DNA of 40,436 nt from an uncultured Paracoccaceae bacterium (GTDB lineage: Bacteria; Pseudomonadota; Alphaproteobacteria; Rhodobacterales; Rhodobacteraceae). The stretch spans positions 1 to 40,436 of the forward strand of contig CAKZXZ010000040.1 in NCBI GenBank assembly GCA_937883775.1. The letters are read 5' to 3'. The position numbers and the translations under genes were made by a program. Below, piece by piece: positions 1 to 10,206 of this stretch. Under the pieces are notes generated by a model. The model was not told the origin of the DNA and searched no databases. It saw nothing but the letters and a program-made list of their open reading frames with translations. Positions within the stretch are counted from its first letter, which is position 1. Every line of letters starts with the position of its first letter.

Positions 1-1
1 T

Positions 2-1111
2 CTGGATCGCGCAGACCGCGCCTTAAAGCCGTTCTTGAAGAAAACGCCGCCTCTCTTGGTGCAAAACGTTCTCCGTTTAGGCGTGGTTGAAATGGCTGAA
101 ATGGGTGCGGCCTCGCATGGTGTTGTCAATGATGCGGTCAGTCTCGTGGCTGCGAATAAGCGCACCCAAGGTATGAAAGGCTTGGTCAACGCGGTCTTGC
201 GCAAAGTGGCTGATGCAGGCTTTGACAGATGGCATTCACTCCCCCTCGCGCGGTTGCCGAAATGGCTGCGCGGGCCCTTGTCAGAAGCTCATGGCGAAAA
301 GACCATTGTTGCCATGGAACGCGCTCATGGGCGCGGTGCGCCTCTTGATCTGACGACAAAGGATGACCCCGAAGCTGTTGCAAAAGCTGTCAACGGAACG
401 ATTTTGCCGACCGGCAGCGTGCGGCTTCACGATGCCGGGCAGGTCTCGGCTTTGCCGGGGTTTGAAGCGGGGGATTGGTGGGTTCAGGATGCCGCCGCCG
501 CCTTGCCAGTGCGCATTCTTGCGCCGCGCAAGGGTGAGCGTGTTCTGGATATGTGTGCGGCACCGGGCGGGAAAACACTTCAGATCGCGGCGTCGGGGGC
601 TGATGTGGTTGCTTTGGATATTTCAGAAAAGCGAATGGAACGGGTGGGCGAGAACCTCAGACGGGTGGGGCTTGAGGCCAATCTTGTTGTCGCTGATGCG
701 CTTGAGTTCGAGGATGGTCCGTTTGATGCAATCGTCCTTGATGCGCCATGTTCCGCGACGGGCACATTGCGGCGCCATCCTGATCTGCCTTACGCCAAAG
801 ATGGCAGCGCGATTGCAGGATTGATCGAGTTGCAGGGATATCTGTTGGACCGGGCGCTGGGCTTGCTGAAACCTGGCGGTCGGCTTGTGTTTTGCACCTG
901 TTCGCTGCTGCCCGATGAAGGAGAATGTCAGATCGACTGGGCGCTTGAACGGCATCCTGATCTGATCGTTGACCAGGACGCCGTGAATGTGCCTGGCGTT
1001 GATCCGGACTGGCACAGCAGCGAAGGCGGGCTGCGTCTGCGGCCTGATTTTTGGCCGGACGCTGGCGGGATGGACGGATTTTTTATCGCCATGCTGCGCA
1101 AGCCTGCCTGA
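2..1111 (+). CDS. rsmB: 16S rRNA m5C967 methyltransferase RsmB (5' end outside window)
   Basis: RsmB (Sun/Fmu) methylates C967 of 16S rRNA using S-adenosylmethionine. The frame is open to the left edge, and the residues before the first in-window start codon (TTG at 35) read as a continuation of the NusB-like RNA-binding domain, so the N-terminus lies outside the window. Following that domain is a Rossmann methyltransferase fold: SAM-binding motif LDMCAAPGGKT, motif IV LDAPCSATGT with a conserved Cys, and the catalytic Cys motif FCTCSLLPDEGE near the C-terminus. The two cysteines are the expected pair of m5C RNA methyltransferases. It is followed on the same strand by the heparinase-like gene and purH, an order I know from other Rhodobacterales. 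Identification is firm. Confidence 0.95.
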   Translation: MDRADRALKPFLKKTPPLLVQNVLRLGVVEMAEMGAASHGVVNDAVSLVAANKRTQGMKGLVNAVLRKVADAGFDRWHSLPLARLPKWLRGPLSEAHGEKTIVAMERAHGRGAPLDLTTKDDPEAVAKAVNGTILPTGSVRLHDAGQVSALPGFEAGDWWVQDAAAALPVRILAPRKGERVLDMCAAPGGKTLQIAASGADVVALDISEKRMERVGENLRRVGLEANLVVADALEFEDGPFDAIVLDAPCSATGTLRRHPDLPYAKDGSAIAGLIELQGYLLDRALGLLKPGGRLVFCTCSLLPDEGECQIDWALERHPDLIVDQDAVNVPGVDPDWHSSEGGLRLRPDFWPDAGGMDGFFIAMLRKPA

Positions 1112-1116
1112 ATGTC

Positions 1117-1145
1117 GTGACTTGGGTCCGGGGGCACTGTATGCT
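1117..1145 (+). promoter_or_regulatory. Possible weak promoter ahead of the heparinase-like gene
   Basis: GTGACT (1117–1122) and TATGCT (1140–1145) are separated by 17 bases in the 72-base gap between rsmB and the next gene. Each matches 4 of 6 positions of the sigma-70 hexamers. This is only a sequence resemblance. Confidence 0.25.
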
Positions 1146-1183
1146 TTCGGCAAAACAAGAAACGTCACATTGAGGCTGATCCC

Positions 1184-2932
1184 GTGACACTGATTGATGC
1201 TTTGAGCGCGCGTGGAACGCGGCTTGTGAACCTGTGGCATGCGCGCCGGGCCACCAAGGGGCGCGCCGCGACGGCGCTTGTGTCCCAGCCGGAACCCAAA
1301 AGCATCGGGTCCTTTGCCCGTGGACGGCAGCTTGTGGCGGGCAATTGCCTTTTTGCGGGGCATTTGATCGAAACCGAGGGCCGATTGATCTGGGAGATTA
1401 CACCGCCTGACGCGGCCTTCGCAGATGAAATCCATGGCTTTGCCTGGCTTGATGATCTGGCCGCGGTGGGCGACGCGGCCGCGCGCAATCTGGCGCAACA
1501 GTGGCTGATCGGCTGGATGGATCGATACGGTACCGGCAGCGGGCCGGGCTGGACGCCGGATCTGGCGGGCCGAAGGCTGTTTCGCTGGACCAGTCACGCG
1601 ATGATGCTGCTTCGCGGTCTTGAACCGGACGCGTCCGAGCAGATGTTCCATTCGTTGTCGCAGCAGACGCTTTTTGTCAGCCGTCGGTGGCAGGCGGCAT
1701 CCCCCGGTTTGCCGCGGTTCGAAGCGCTGATGGGGCTGGTTTATGCCTGCCTGTCGCTAAGCGGTCTTGAGACCCATATCGCCCCGGCACGCAAGGCGTT
1801 GGCGGCAGAGTGCGAGCGTCAGATCGATGCAACAGGCGGCATCGCGACCCGCAATCCCGAGCATCTGCTCGAGATTTTGTCCCTGCTGACCTGGGCGGCC
1901 GAGGCCCTTGAAGAAGGCGCCATGCCGGTCGAAGACAGCCACCGCAACGCGATCCAGCAGATCGCAGCGACGCTGCGCGTCTTGCGCCATGCGGATGGGG
2001 GGCTTGCCCGGTTCCATGGTGGTGGGCGCGGGCTTGAAGGGCGGCTCGATCAGGCATTGGCGCTGGCAGGCGCACCGGTCACGATGACAGAGACGACCGC
2101 GATGGGCTACGCCCGGCTAAGCGGTGGGCGCAGCACTGTTATCCTTGATGCTGCGGTGCCGCCGCAGGGGCCCTCTTCAGCGCATGCGCATGCCTCGACA
2201 TTGGCGTTTGAGCTGACATCGGGGCGGCGTCCCCTGATCGTGAATTGCGGTGCAGGCACGTCCTTCGGGGTTGATTGGCAACGGGCCGGGCGCGCGACGC
2301 CGTCCCATTCTACCTTGGGGCTGGCCGGCGTCTCTTCGGCCCAGTTGGGGCCACAAGGGCAAGAGCGGGGTCATCTGCGCGAATTGTTGGTGGGCGGCCC
2401 TCAAACGGTGCCCTATCAGCTGAGCCAAGGTGTCAAAGGGGCGCGATTTGAGGGCGGCCATGACGGGTATCTGGCCCGGTTCGGTCTGACTCATGTCCGC
2501 CAGCTTGAGCTAACCGCAGATGGTCGGGCGTTGGACGGCGAAGACACGCTTGCCGCCCTCGAGCCTGCCGATCAAAAGCGGTTCGACAAGGTGCTGGATG
2601 CCCGCGCCTTGGACGGCGTGCCTTTCTTCGTCCGGTTTCATTTACATGCTGACGTTGATGTTGCGCTTGATATGGGAGGCAATGCTGTGTCGCTTGCGCT
2701 CAAAAGCGGTGAGATATGGGTATTTCGTTACGATGGCAGTGCTGCGCTTAGCCTCGAGCCGAGTGTTTATCTGGAAAAAGGGCGTCTGCGTCCGCGCGCC
2801 AGTCAGCAGATCGTCTTGTCGGCGAAAGCCGTGACATATGCCACGCGGGTTCGATGGTCCTTGGCTAAGGCGCAAGATACGCCTAATAGCATCCGCGACG
2901 TGTTGCGGGATAATCCCGCGTTGCCTGACTAA
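1184..2932 (+). CDS. Heparinase II/III family protein
   Basis: 582-residue protein starting at GTG 1184. It has an alpha-helical N-terminal half and a C-terminal beta-rich half resembling the heparinase II/III-like domain. The characteristic segment with [11 protein letters not shown] followed by a Gly/Cys stretch and an SHSTL motif lies at about residues 330–375. No signal peptide is evident, which is odd for a secreted polysaccharide lyase. In related bacteria this cytoplasmic-looking paralogue sits invariably beside rsmB and purH, so lyase activity on glycosaminoglycans or alginate should not be assumed. A role in envelope or polysaccharide metabolism is inference. The family assignment is good; the substrate is unknown. 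The gap to purH is 19 bases, so the two are probably cotranscribed. Confidence 0.8.
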   Translation: MTLIDALSARGTRLVNLWHARRATKGRAATALVSQPEPKSIGSFARGRQLVAGNCLFAGHLIETEGRLIWEITPPDAAFADEIHGFAWLDDLAAVGDAAARNLAQQWLIGWMDRYGTGSGPGWTPDLAGRRLFRWTSHAMMLLRGLEPDASEQMFHSLSQQTLFVSRRWQAASPGLPRFEALMGLVYACLSLSGLETHIAPARKALAAECERQIDATGGIATRNPEHLLEILSLLTWAAEALEEGAMPVEDSHRNAIQQIAATLRVLRHADGGLARFHGGGRGLEGRLDQALALAGAPVTMTETTAMGYARLSGGRSTVILDAAVPPQGPSSAHAHASTLAFELTSGRRPLIVNCGAGTSFGVDWQRAGRATPSHSTLGLAGVSSAQLGPQGQERGHLRELLVGGPQTVPYQLSQGVKGARFEGGHDGYLARFGLTHVRQLELTADGRALDGEDTLAALEPADQKRFDKVLDARALDGVPFFVRFHLHADVDVALDMGGNAVSLALKSGEIWVFRYDGSAALSLEPSVYLEKGRLRPRASQQIVLSAKAVTYATRVRWSLAKAQDTPNSIRDVLRDNPALPD

Positions 2933-2951
2933 GACCGAAACGGGGATTTTC

Positions 2952-4541
2952 ATGACCGATCTTGTGCCACTACGCCGCGCGCTTCTTTCCGTATCCGACA
3001 AGACCGGGCTGATTGATCTGGGCAAGGCGCTGGCCGCCCGTGGCGTTGAGCTTTTGTCGACCGGTGGAAGCGCCAAGGCTTTGCGCGAGGCCGGGCTTGA
3101 GGTGAAGGACGTGGCCGAGGTCACCGGGTTCCCCGAGATGATGGATGGGCGCGTAAAAACGCTGCACCCCGCCGTGCATGGCGGTTTGCTGGCGCTGCGC
3201 GACAATGACGATCATGTTGCCGCGATGGCAGAACATGGGATCGGGGCCATCGACCTGCTTGTGGTGAACCTCTATCCGTTCGAAGCCACTGTGGCCGCAG
3301 GTGCGGGGTATGACGACTGTATCGAGAATATCGACATTGGCGGGCCCGCGATGATCCGGGCTGCAGCCAAAAACCACGGGTTTGTGTCGGTTGTGGTCGA
3401 CGTTGAGGATTACGCGCCTTTGCTGGCCGAGCTGGAAGACAATGACGGCGCGACCTCTTTGGCGTTTCGCAAGACCTTGGCGCAGAACGCCTATGCACGC
3501 ACGGCGGCGTATGATGCGGCTGTGTCCAACTGGATGGCCGATGCGATTGGCCAGACCGCGCCGCGCCGCCGGGCGGTGGCTGGCACATTGGCGCAAACGC
3601 TGCGTTATGGCGAGAACCCGCATCAGACGGCAGCGTTCTATACCGATGGCTCCGCGCGCCCGGGCGTTGCGACGGCTGAGCAGCTTCAGGGCAAGGAGCT
3701 GTCGTATAACAATATCAACGACACCGATGCCGCGTTTGAGTTGGTCTCGGAGTTCCTGCCTCGTGATGGCTTTGCCTGTGCGATTATCAAGCACGCCAAC
3801 CCGTGTGGCGTGGCGCAGGGCAAAACCCTGAAAGAGGCATATACCCGCGCGTTTGACTGTGATCGTACGTCGGCCTTCGGGGGAATCATCGCGCTGAACT
3901 CAACACTGGATGGGGACACGGCCGAGGCGATTTCAGAGATTTTCACCGAGGTCGTGATCGCGCCGGGTGCGCATCAGGAGGCAAGGGACATCTTTGCCAA
4001 GAAAAAGAACCTGCGCCTTTTGCTGACCCCCGGTCTGGCCAATGTGCGCGATGGCAACATGACCGTGCGCCAGGTGTCGGGCGGGCTGCTGTTGCAGGAC
4101 AAGGACAACGGGTATGTCGGCCTTGATGATCTGAAAACCGTGACCAAACGCGCACCCACCGAGGCTGAGCTGAAAGACCTGCTCTTTGCGTGGAAGGTCG
4201 CCAAGCACGTCAAATCCAACGCGATTATCTACGTGAAAGACGGTGCCACCGTCGGTGTTGGTGCAGGCCAGATGAGCCGCGTCGACAGCGCTCGGATAGC
4301 GGCCCGCAAGTCGCAGGACATGGCCGAGGCGATGGGGCTGGATCAGGCGTTGATCCAAGGCTCGGTTGTGGCCTCTGACGCGTTCTTTCCGTTTGCGGAT
4401 GGCTTGATGGCGGCGGCCGAGGCCGGCGCGACAGCCGTGATCCAACCCGGCGGCTCTATGCGCGATGACGACGTTATCGCCGCTGCCGATGAAGCGGGAC
4501 TGGCGATGGTCTTTACCGGCATGCGCCATTTCCGCCATTAG
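2952..4541 (+). CDS. purH: Bifunctional AICAR transformylase / IMP cyclohydrolase PurH
   Basis: PurH catalyses the last two steps of de novo purine synthesis: formylation of AICAR with 10-formyl-THF, then closure to IMP. I place the start at ATG 2952, which gives 529 residues, the usual length; the reading frame extends further upstream but into the preceding gene. The N-terminal MGS-like cyclohydrolase domain (about 1–200) begins [11 protein letters not shown] and carries the STGGSAKAL and [11 protein letters not shown] motifs. The C-terminal transformylase domain has the catalytic Lys-His pair in IIKHANPCG (about K280/H281), then [10 protein letters not shown] and [10 protein letters not shown]. 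The stop codon overlaps the AGGAG Shine–Dalgarno of lspA, so the two genes are closely coupled. Confidence 0.97.
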   Translation: MTDLVPLRRALLSVSDKTGLIDLGKALAARGVELLSTGGSAKALREAGLEVKDVAEVTGFPEMMDGRVKTLHPAVHGGLLALRDNDDHVAAMAEHGIGAIDLLVVNLYPFEATVAAGAGYDDCIENIDIGGPAMIRAAAKNHGFVSVVVDVEDYAPLLAELEDNDGATSLAFRKTLAQNAYARTAAYDAAVSNWMADAIGQTAPRRRAVAGTLAQTLRYGENPHQTAAFYTDGSARPGVATAEQLQGKELSYNNINDTDAAFELVSEFLPRDGFACAIIKHANPCGVAQGKTLKEAYTRAFDCDRTSAFGGIIALNSTLDGDTAEAISEIFTEVVIAPGAHQEARDIFAKKKNLRLLLTPGLANVRDGNMTVRQVSGGLLLQDKDNGYVGLDDLKTVTKRAPTEAELKDLLFAWKVAKHVKSNAIIYVKDGATVGVGAGQMSRVDSARIAARKSQDMAEAMGLDQALIQGSVVASDAFFPFADGLMAAAEAGATAVIQPGGSMRDDDVIAAADEAGLAMVFTGMRHFRH

Positions 4542-4551
4542 GAGCCCCCGA

Positions 4552-5034
4552 ATGCGCCTTCTTACATGGACTGCCTTTTGGGCGTTTCTGGCCGACCAGC
4601 TTACAAAATATCTGGTCGTGCATGTTATGGCGCTTGAACGGAATTCACCGATCGAGGTGTTTCCGCCTTTCCTGACGTTCATCATGGGCCGAAATTACGG
4701 GATCAATTTCGGCCTTTTTGCCAATCAGGGCGATGTCATGCGCTGGGCCTTGATTGGTCTGGCGCTCGTGATTTGCGCGATGGTGATCTACTGGATGCGT
4801 TCCGAGACTTCGCGGTGGTCTTTTTTGTCGGCCGGTTTGCTGATCGGTGGGGCGCTGGGCAATGTGATTGACCGTGTCCTTTACGGGTATGTGGCGGATT
4901 TTCTGAACATGTCATGTTGCGGCATCCGCAACCCCTATACGTTCAACGTCGCAGATATCGCTATTTTCGCCGGTGCAATCGGGCTGGTGATCTTCACTGG
5001 CGAAAAGAAAACGGATGATGCAAAGACCCCGTGA
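4552..5034 (+). CDS. lspA: Lipoprotein signal peptidase LspA
   Basis: LspA cleaves signal peptides from diacylglyceryl-modified prolipoproteins in the inner membrane. The 160-residue protein has four hydrophobic segments. The catalytic aspartate pair is visible in GYVADFLN (D116) and FNVADIAIF (D135), and the N-terminal ADQLTKYLV motif is typical. Start ATG 4552 follows AGGAG, which overlaps the purH stop codon. A DUF3035-type lipoprotein, a likely substrate, is encoded 52 bases downstream, but lspA serves all lipoproteins. The stretch SCCG between the catalytic residues is a normal position for family variation. Confidence 0.95.
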   Translation: MRLLTWTAFWAFLADQLTKYLVVHVMALERNSPIEVFPPFLTFIMGRNYGINFGLFANQGDVMRWALIGLALVICAMVIYWMRSETSRWSFLSAGLLIGGALGNVIDRVLYGYVADFLNMSCCGIRNPYTFNVADIAIFAGAIGLVIFTGEKKTDDAKTP

Positions 5035-5086
5035 CGCCGCCTGATGGATGGGCTAACAAAGGGGCAACAAGCAGATGGAGGCTTCA

Positions 5087-5617
5087 ATGCAAGGCAAGAT
5101 GCGTAGCACAATCGGTGTGATTTGTGTGGCCATGACCTTGTCCGCCTGTGATCGTGACCGGGTGCCGGAACTGTTGAATATCAGGTCTGACGGCCCCGAT
5201 GAGTTTGCGATCCTGCCGAACAAGCCTTTGCAAGCGCCGGTCGATTACACGGCCCTGCCGCAACCCACGCCGGGGGGCGCCAACCTTGTTGATCCGACGC
5301 CCAAACAGGATGCTGTTGCCGCGCTTGGTGGCAATCCTTCGCGGTTGCAGCGCAACAACGCCTCTGCTGCAGGGGATGGCGCCATCCTTGCGCATACGAC
5401 GCGCTTCGGGCGCGCCGGTGGCATTCGTGAAAGCCTTGCAGCCGCAGACGAAGACTATCGCCGCCAAAACGATGGTCTGCTGCTTGAGCGTGTGTTCAAC
5501 GTGAACATCTATTTCGATGCCTACGCGCAGCAATCGCTGGATGCCTATCGCGAGCTTGAGCGCTTCCGCCGTTTGGGTGTGCGCACGCCCTCGGCTCCGC
5601 CGCCCATCGAAGAATGA
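5087..5617 (+). CDS. DUF3035 lipoprotein (BamF-like)
   Basis: 176-residue outer-membrane-type lipoprotein. The lipobox TLSAC near residues 17–21 follows a short hydrophobic segment, so cleavage and lipidation at that Cys are expected. I prefer ATG 5087 over ATG 5075 because GGAGG (5077–5081) lies five bases before it; ATG 5099 is also possible. The mature part is rich in Pro, Gln and Asn with no catalytic motif. It resembles the alphaproteobacterial DUF3035 family, which some annotations name BamF, a proposed accessory lipoprotein of the outer-membrane beta-barrel assembly machine. That functional name is from memory and is not shown by the sequence. Location directly after lspA fits a lipoprotein. 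Confidence 0.75.
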   Translation: MQGKMRSTIGVICVAMTLSACDRDRVPELLNIRSDGPDEFAILPNKPLQAPVDYTALPQPTPGGANLVDPTPKQDAVAALGGNPSRLQRNNASAAGDGAILAHTTRFGRAGGIRESLAAADEDYRRQNDGLLLERVFNVNIYFDAYAQQSLDAYRELERFRRLGVRTPSAPPPIEE

Positions 5618-5699
5618 CCTCACATCCCCGTTGGGATGCTTGAAGTTGGGCTGCCGTGACGTAAGTCTTTCGCAACGCTTCTTATTGAAAGGACGCCGG

Positions 5700-7040
5700 A
5701 TGCGCCGTCTCTTTGCTTGCCTTATGGCCATGACCTTTGCCACGCCTGTGTGGGCCGAGGATCAAGTCACCACCTTTATGCTCGACAATGGTCTTGAGAT
5801 TGTGGTCATCGAAGACAACCGCGCGCCGGTTGTGGTGAACATGCTGTGGTATCGCGTTGGCTCTGCCGACGAACCTGCGGGTACATCCGGCATTGCGCAT
5901 TATCTTGAACACCTGATGTTCAAGGGCACCGACACTTTAGCTCCGGGCGAGTTTTCCGCGACGGTTGCTGCAAACGGCGGAACCGACAACGCCTTCACCA
6001 GCTACGATTATACCGGATATTTTCAGCGCATCGCTGCAGATCGGCTTGAGCTGATGATGCAGATGGAAGCCGACCGGATGGTGAACCTCAAGCTGACCGA
6101 TGACGATTGGCGGACCGAACGGGACGTTGTCAACGAAGAGCGCAATCAGCGGGTCGAGAATAATCCTGGCGCTTTGTTCGGGGAACAGCGCCGGGCAGCG
6201 CAATATCTCAACCACCGCTATGGCGTGCCGATCATTGGTTGGAAAGACGAAGTGAACGCGCTGACATTGGACGATGCATTGGAGTTTTATGATCGGTTCT
6301 ATGCGCCCAATAACGCGGTGATGGTCGTCGCAGGCGATGTAGAGCCTGACGCCGTGCGCGCGCTCGCCGAGACCTATTTCGGCCCGATCCCCGCAAATCC
6401 TGACTTGCGTCCACGCGACCGCCCTCAAGAGCCCGCGCAAATCGCCGAGCGGCGTTTGACCTTTGCAGATCCGCGCGTGTCAGAGCCTTATGTCATTCGC
6501 ACCTACCTCGCCCCTGAGCGCGACCCCGGCGCGCAGGAAGAGGCTGCGGCCCTTGTGATGCTCTCCGAGCTTTTGGGCGGCGAAAGCGCCACCTCGTATC
6601 TGGGTCGTGCGCTTGAGTTTGATACGCAAACAGCGGTCTACACGGCGGCGTTTTACAGTGGCACGTCGCTTGATGACACGACCTTTGGTTTTGTTGTCGT
6701 GCCAACGCCGGACGTGACCTTGCAAGAGGCTGAAGATGCGCTTGATGCCGCTTTGGCGCAGTTCATGGTTGATGGTGTCGACATCGATAAGCTGGCTCGC
6801 ATCAAGATGCAGCAGCGCGCATCGCTGACCTATGGCAAGGACAACGTCCAGTCTTTGGCGAACCGGTATGGCGAGGCCTTGACCAGTGGTTTGACAGTCG
6901 AGGACGTGCAAGCCTGGCCGGATATTCTGCAAGCGGTGACGCCTGAAGATATCATGGCTGCTGCTGAAAACGTGCTTGATAAACGCCGCTCTGTGACGGG
7001 TTGGCTGACCCGCTCTGAGCCTCAGGAGGTGACGCAATGA
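5700..7040 (+). CDS. M16 family zinc metalloprotease (catalytic partner)
   Basis: 446-residue periplasmic M16 (pitrilysin/processing-peptidase) protein. The start ATG 5700 follows an AAAGGA-type Shine–Dalgarno and encodes a signal peptide with probable cleavage after PVWA. The inverted zinc motif is intact as HYLEH (H67, E70, H71), with the third ligand probably at E146/E147 in VVNEER. An NNAVMVVAGDVEP segment and a second M16 domain follow. It overlaps by four bases (ATGA) with a second M16 gene lacking the zinc motif, so the pair probably forms an active/inactive heterodimer as in other bacterial and mitochondrial processing peptidases. The natural substrate cannot be read from sequence. 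Confidence 0.9.
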   Translation: MRRLFACLMAMTFATPVWAEDQVTTFMLDNGLEIVVIEDNRAPVVVNMLWYRVGSADEPAGTSGIAHYLEHLMFKGTDTLAPGEFSATVAANGGTDNAFTSYDYTGYFQRIAADRLELMMQMEADRMVNLKLTDDDWRTERDVVNEERNQRVENNPGALFGEQRRAAQYLNHRYGVPIIGWKDEVNALTLDDALEFYDRFYAPNNAVMVVAGDVEPDAVRALAETYFGPIPANPDLRPRDRPQEPAQIAERRLTFADPRVSEPYVIRTYLAPERDPGAQEEAAALVMLSELLGGESATSYLGRALEFDTQTAVYTAAFYSGTSLDDTTFGFVVVPTPDVTLQEAEDALDAALAQFMVDGVDIDKLARIKMQQRASLTYGKDNVQSLANRYGEALTSGLTVEDVQAWPDILQAVTPEDIMAAAENVLDKRRSVTGWLTRSEPQEVTQ

Positions 7041-8350
7041 CCCGATTTTTCTTTGCGCTTTGCGCCACTGTTCTTCTGACACTGCCAGCCCGTGCAGCTG
7101 TCGATATTCAGGAAGTAACCTCGCCCGGCGGTATTACGGCGTGGCTTGTCGAAGAGCCGTCGATCCCGTTCACCGCGCTCGAATTGCGCTTTCGCGGCGG
7201 CACCAGTCTGGACCGCGATGGCAAACGCGGTGCGGTCAATCTGATGACGGGCTTGCTCGAAGAAGGCTCTGCTGATCTGGATTCGCGCGGGTTTGCCGTT
7301 GCACGCGACAATCTTGCCGCAAGTTTTGACTTCGACAGTTATGACGATGCCGTTTCGGTTTCGGCCCGTTTTTTGTCCGAGAACCGGGAAGAAGCGCTTG
7401 CCTTACTGCGCAAAGCATTGATCGAACCCCGCTTTGACCAAACCGCGATGGACCGTGTCCGGGCGCAGGTTCTGGCCAGTATCCGCTCTGATTTGAAAGA
7501 CCCTGACGAGATTGCTTCGGATGCGTTCAACGCGATCATTTATGGCGATCACCCCTACGGCTCCAACGAGGCTGGCACAGTTGAAACGGTGTCCGCACTC
7601 ACCCGTGATGACATCGTGCAAGCCCATCAGGATACCATGGCGCTTGATAACCTTTATGTCAGCGCGGTGGGCGATATCACCGCCGCCGAACTTGGGGCTT
7701 TGCTTGATGACTTGCTGGGCGCCTTGCCGGCCGAGGCCGCGCCAATGCCACCGCGGCTGGATATAACGACCGAGGCCGACATCACAATCGTACCGTTTGA
7801 GACGCCGCAATCCGTCGCGGTTTTTGGTCACCGTGGGATCGATCAGGATCACCCTGATTTCTTTGCTGCGTTCATTCTGAATAATATCTTCGGCGCGTCG
7901 GGCTTCGAAAGCCGCCTGATGGACGAGGTCCGTGAAAAACGTGGGCTGACATACGGCATCTATACCTTCCTGATGTCCAAGGATTTGGCCGAAACGATGG
8001 TGGGTCGGCTTGCATCCGCAAATGGCCGCATTGCCGAAGCTGTTGATGTGATCCAATCTGAATGGGCGCGCATGCAAACCGAAGGTGTCACCGCCGAAGA
8101 GCTTGCCGATGCAAAAACCTATCTGACAGGTGCCTATCCGCTGCGGTTTGATGGCAATGGGCGGATCGCGAACATTCTTGTGGGAATGCAGATGACAGGT
8201 CTTCCGATTGATTATGCCGAGACGCGCAATGACAGGATCAATGCAGTTTCATTGGAAGAGATTAACCGCGTCGCCTCCGAATTGATGCAGCCCGATGCAT
8301 TGCAGTTTGTCATCGTTGGGCAGCCCGAAGGTTTGTCATCGACCAACTGA
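7037..8350 (+). CDS. M16 family protein, non-catalytic partner
   Basis: 437-residue secreted M16 paralogue with a signal peptide ending near PARA. The position of the zinc motif reads NLMTGLLEEG in place of HxxEH, so it cannot bind catalytic zinc in the usual way. The C-terminal Arg/Tyr substrate-binding signature is present in KRGLTYGIYTF. The start ATG overlaps the stop of the catalytic M16 gene by four bases, implying translational coupling and a 1:1 complex. Role by family: it forms the closed chamber and contributes substrate-binding residues to the active subunit. Confidence 0.88.
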   Translation: MTRFFFALCATVLLTLPARAAVDIQEVTSPGGITAWLVEEPSIPFTALELRFRGGTSLDRDGKRGAVNLMTGLLEEGSADLDSRGFAVARDNLAASFDFDSYDDAVSVSARFLSENREEALALLRKALIEPRFDQTAMDRVRAQVLASIRSDLKDPDEIASDAFNAIIYGDHPYGSNEAGTVETVSALTRDDIVQAHQDTMALDNLYVSAVGDITAAELGALLDDLLGALPAEAAPMPPRLDITTEADITIVPFETPQSVAVFGHRGIDQDHPDFFAAFILNNIFGASGFESRLMDEVREKRGLTYGIYTFLMSKDLAETMVGRLASANGRIAEAVDVIQSEWARMQTEGVTAEELADAKTYLTGAYPLRFDGNGRIANILVGMQMTGLPIDYAETRNDRINAVSLEEINRVASELMQPDALQFVIVGQPEGLSSTN

Positions 8351-8394
8351 TCTGATCTTTCAGAATCGCGCTCAGGCATGCTACACCTTGTGGC

Positions 8395-10206
8395 ATGCTT
8401 GACCGTCACCCCAATATAAAGCCAATCATCCGGCAGCTTGACGAAGCGGCGATCAACCGGATCGCTGCCGGTGAAGTCGTAGAGCGCCCGGCCTCTGCGG
8501 TGAAGGAACTTGTTGAGAACGCTTTGGATGCAGGCGCCGCGCGGATCGAGATTTGCTATGCCGAAGGCGGCAAAGCGCTGATCCGGGTGACCGATGATGG
8601 CTGCGGGATCGCGGCGGCCGATTTGCCCCTCGCCTTGTCGCGCCATGCAACCTCCAAGATCGACGGGTCAGATCTGTTGAACATCCACACATTCGGGTTT
8701 CGTGGCGAAGCGCTGCCGTCTTTGGGCGCGGTGGGACGCCTTACGATTACCTCGCGGGTGGAGGGCGAAGACGCCGCACAGATCCATGTCGCCGGTGGCA
8801 GGATGGAGCGCGTGCGCCCCGCCGCGCTCTCCAAAGGGACAGTCGTCGAACTTCGCGATCTGTTCTACGCCACGCCAGCGCGGCTGAAATTCATGCGTAC
8901 CGACCGGGCCGAGGCGCAGGCGATTACCGATATCATCAAGCGCCTTGCGATGGCCGAGCCGTTTGTCGCCTTCACCCTGCGCGATGTGACCGGCGGCGGC
9001 AAAGGGCGCGTGACGTTCCGGGCGGATGCCGAAACGGGCGATATGTTTGATGCGCTGCATGGCCGTCTGGCCCGCGTTCTGGGTCATGAGTTTGCCGATA
9101 ACGCGCTTCGGATTGATGCCCAACGCGAGGCGCTGCATCTGACCGGATATGCTGCCCTGCCGACCTATTCGCGCGGCTCTGCGGTGGCGCAGTTCCTGTA
9201 TGTGAACGGTCGCCCGGTGCGGGACAAGCTGCTGATCGGCGCCTTGCGCGGAGCCTATTCCGATTTTCTAAGCCGGGATCGCCACCCCGCCGTGTGTCTT
9301 TTCATCGATTGCGATCCGACGTTGGTTGACGTCAATGTCCATCCCGCCAAGTCCGAGGTGCGTTTTCGTGAGCCAGGGCAGGCCCGCGGGCTGATCGTTT
9401 CGGCGTTGAAACATGCGCTGGCCGAAGCCGGGCACCGCGCCTCGACCACTGTTGCCGATGCGACGCTGGGCGCGATGCGTCCGCAATATACTGAGCCTCG
9501 CGTCTACCAGATGGATCGGCCGTCGCCTTCGGTATTAACCGCGAGCCACCATGCCCAAGCGCCCGGCTTTGCCGAAACCAGCGCTGTTTTCGCCCGTGTC
9601 GAAGAGCCGGTCGCCGAGGCACAAGATCACCCGCTGGGTGCCGCCCGCGCGCAGCTGCATGAGAATTACATCATCGCGCAAACCGCCGATGGTCTGGTGA
9701 TCGTCGACGGTCACGCCGCCCATGAGCGGCTGGTTTACGAGAAGCTGAAACGCCAGATGGCCGAGAATGGCGTCGCGGCGCAGGCGCTTCTGATCCCCGA
9801 GATTGTTGAACTTAGCGAGGGCGATGCGGCGCGTTTGATGGACATCGCGGGTGATCTGTCCAAGCTTGGCCTCACGATTGAACCCTTTGGCGGTGGCGCC
9901 GTCGCCGTGCGCGAAACCCCCGCCATTCTGGGCGAGGTCAACGCCGCCAATATGATCCGCAATATTCTTGATGAACTCGCCGATCTGGGTGACAGCCAAA
10001 CTGTGCAAGCCCGGATCGAGGCGATCCTGAGCCGGGTGGCCTGCCACGGCTCCATCCGCACCGGGCGCCAGATGCGCGGCGACGAGATGAACGCCCTGCT
10101 GCGCGAGATGGAGGCGACGCCGCATTCCGGGCAATGCAACCACGGTCGGCCGACCTATGTGGAGCTGAAACTGGCCGATATCGAACGGCTGTTCGGGCGC
10201 ACATGA
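8395..10206 (+). CDS. mutL: DNA mismatch repair protein MutL
   Basis: 603-residue MutL. The N-terminal GHKL ATPase is complete: [28 protein letters not shown] contains the ATP-binding Glu/Asn, followed by DDGCGI and TFGFRGEAL. The C-terminal dimerisation/endonuclease domain shows RVACHGSIR and QCNHGRPTY, motifs of nicking-type MutLs. However, the metal motif DQHA(X)2E(X)4E reads [12 protein letters not shown] (residues 438–449), with Gly for Gln. MutL links mismatch recognition by MutS to strand incision; alphaproteobacteria lack MutH, so its own nuclease is presumed to nick. The start ATG 8395 has no strong Shine–Dalgarno. GGCATGCT occurs twice just upstream (8375–8382 and 8392–8399). The stop overlaps the rmuC start by four bases. 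Confidence 0.95.
   Translation: MLDRHPNIKPIIRQLDEAAINRIAAGEVVERPASAVKELVENALDAGAARIEICYAEGGKALIRVTDDGCGIAAADLPLALSRHATSKIDGSDLLNIHTFGFRGEALPSLGAVGRLTITSRVEGEDAAQIHVAGGRMERVRPAALSKGTVVELRDLFYATPARLKFMRTDRAEAQAITDIIKRLAMAEPFVAFTLRDVTGGGKGRVTFRADAETGDMFDALHGRLARVLGHEFADNALRIDAQREALHLTGYAALPTYSRGSAVAQFLYVNGRPVRDKLLIGALRGAYSDFLSRDRHPAVCLFIDCDPTLVDVNVHPAKSEVRFREPGQARGLIVSALKHALAEAGHRASTTVADATLGAMRPQYTEPRVYQMDRPSPSVLTASHHAQAPGFAETSAVFARVEEPVAEAQDHPLGAARAQLHENYIIAQTADGLVIVDGHAAHERLVYEKLKRQMAENGVAAQALLIPEIVELSEGDAARLMDIAGDLSKLGLTIEPFGGGAVAVRETPAILGEVNAANMIRNILDELADLGDSQTVQARIEAILSRVACHGSIRTGRQMRGDEMNALLREMEATPHSGQCNHGRPTYVELKLADIERLFGRT

Noticed and set aside
623-1651. 342-codon minus-strand frame overlapping rsmB and the heparinase-like gene
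   Set aside because: Crosses two well-supported plus-strand genes and has no family features.
5623-5638. CATCCC/GGGATG hairpin as a terminator after the lipoprotein gene
   Set aside because: Only six pairs and no following T run; not enough to call.
5517-5699. N-terminal extension of the first M16 protein to 5517
   Set aside because: It would overlap the lipoprotein gene and bury the signal peptide that begins at ATG 5700.
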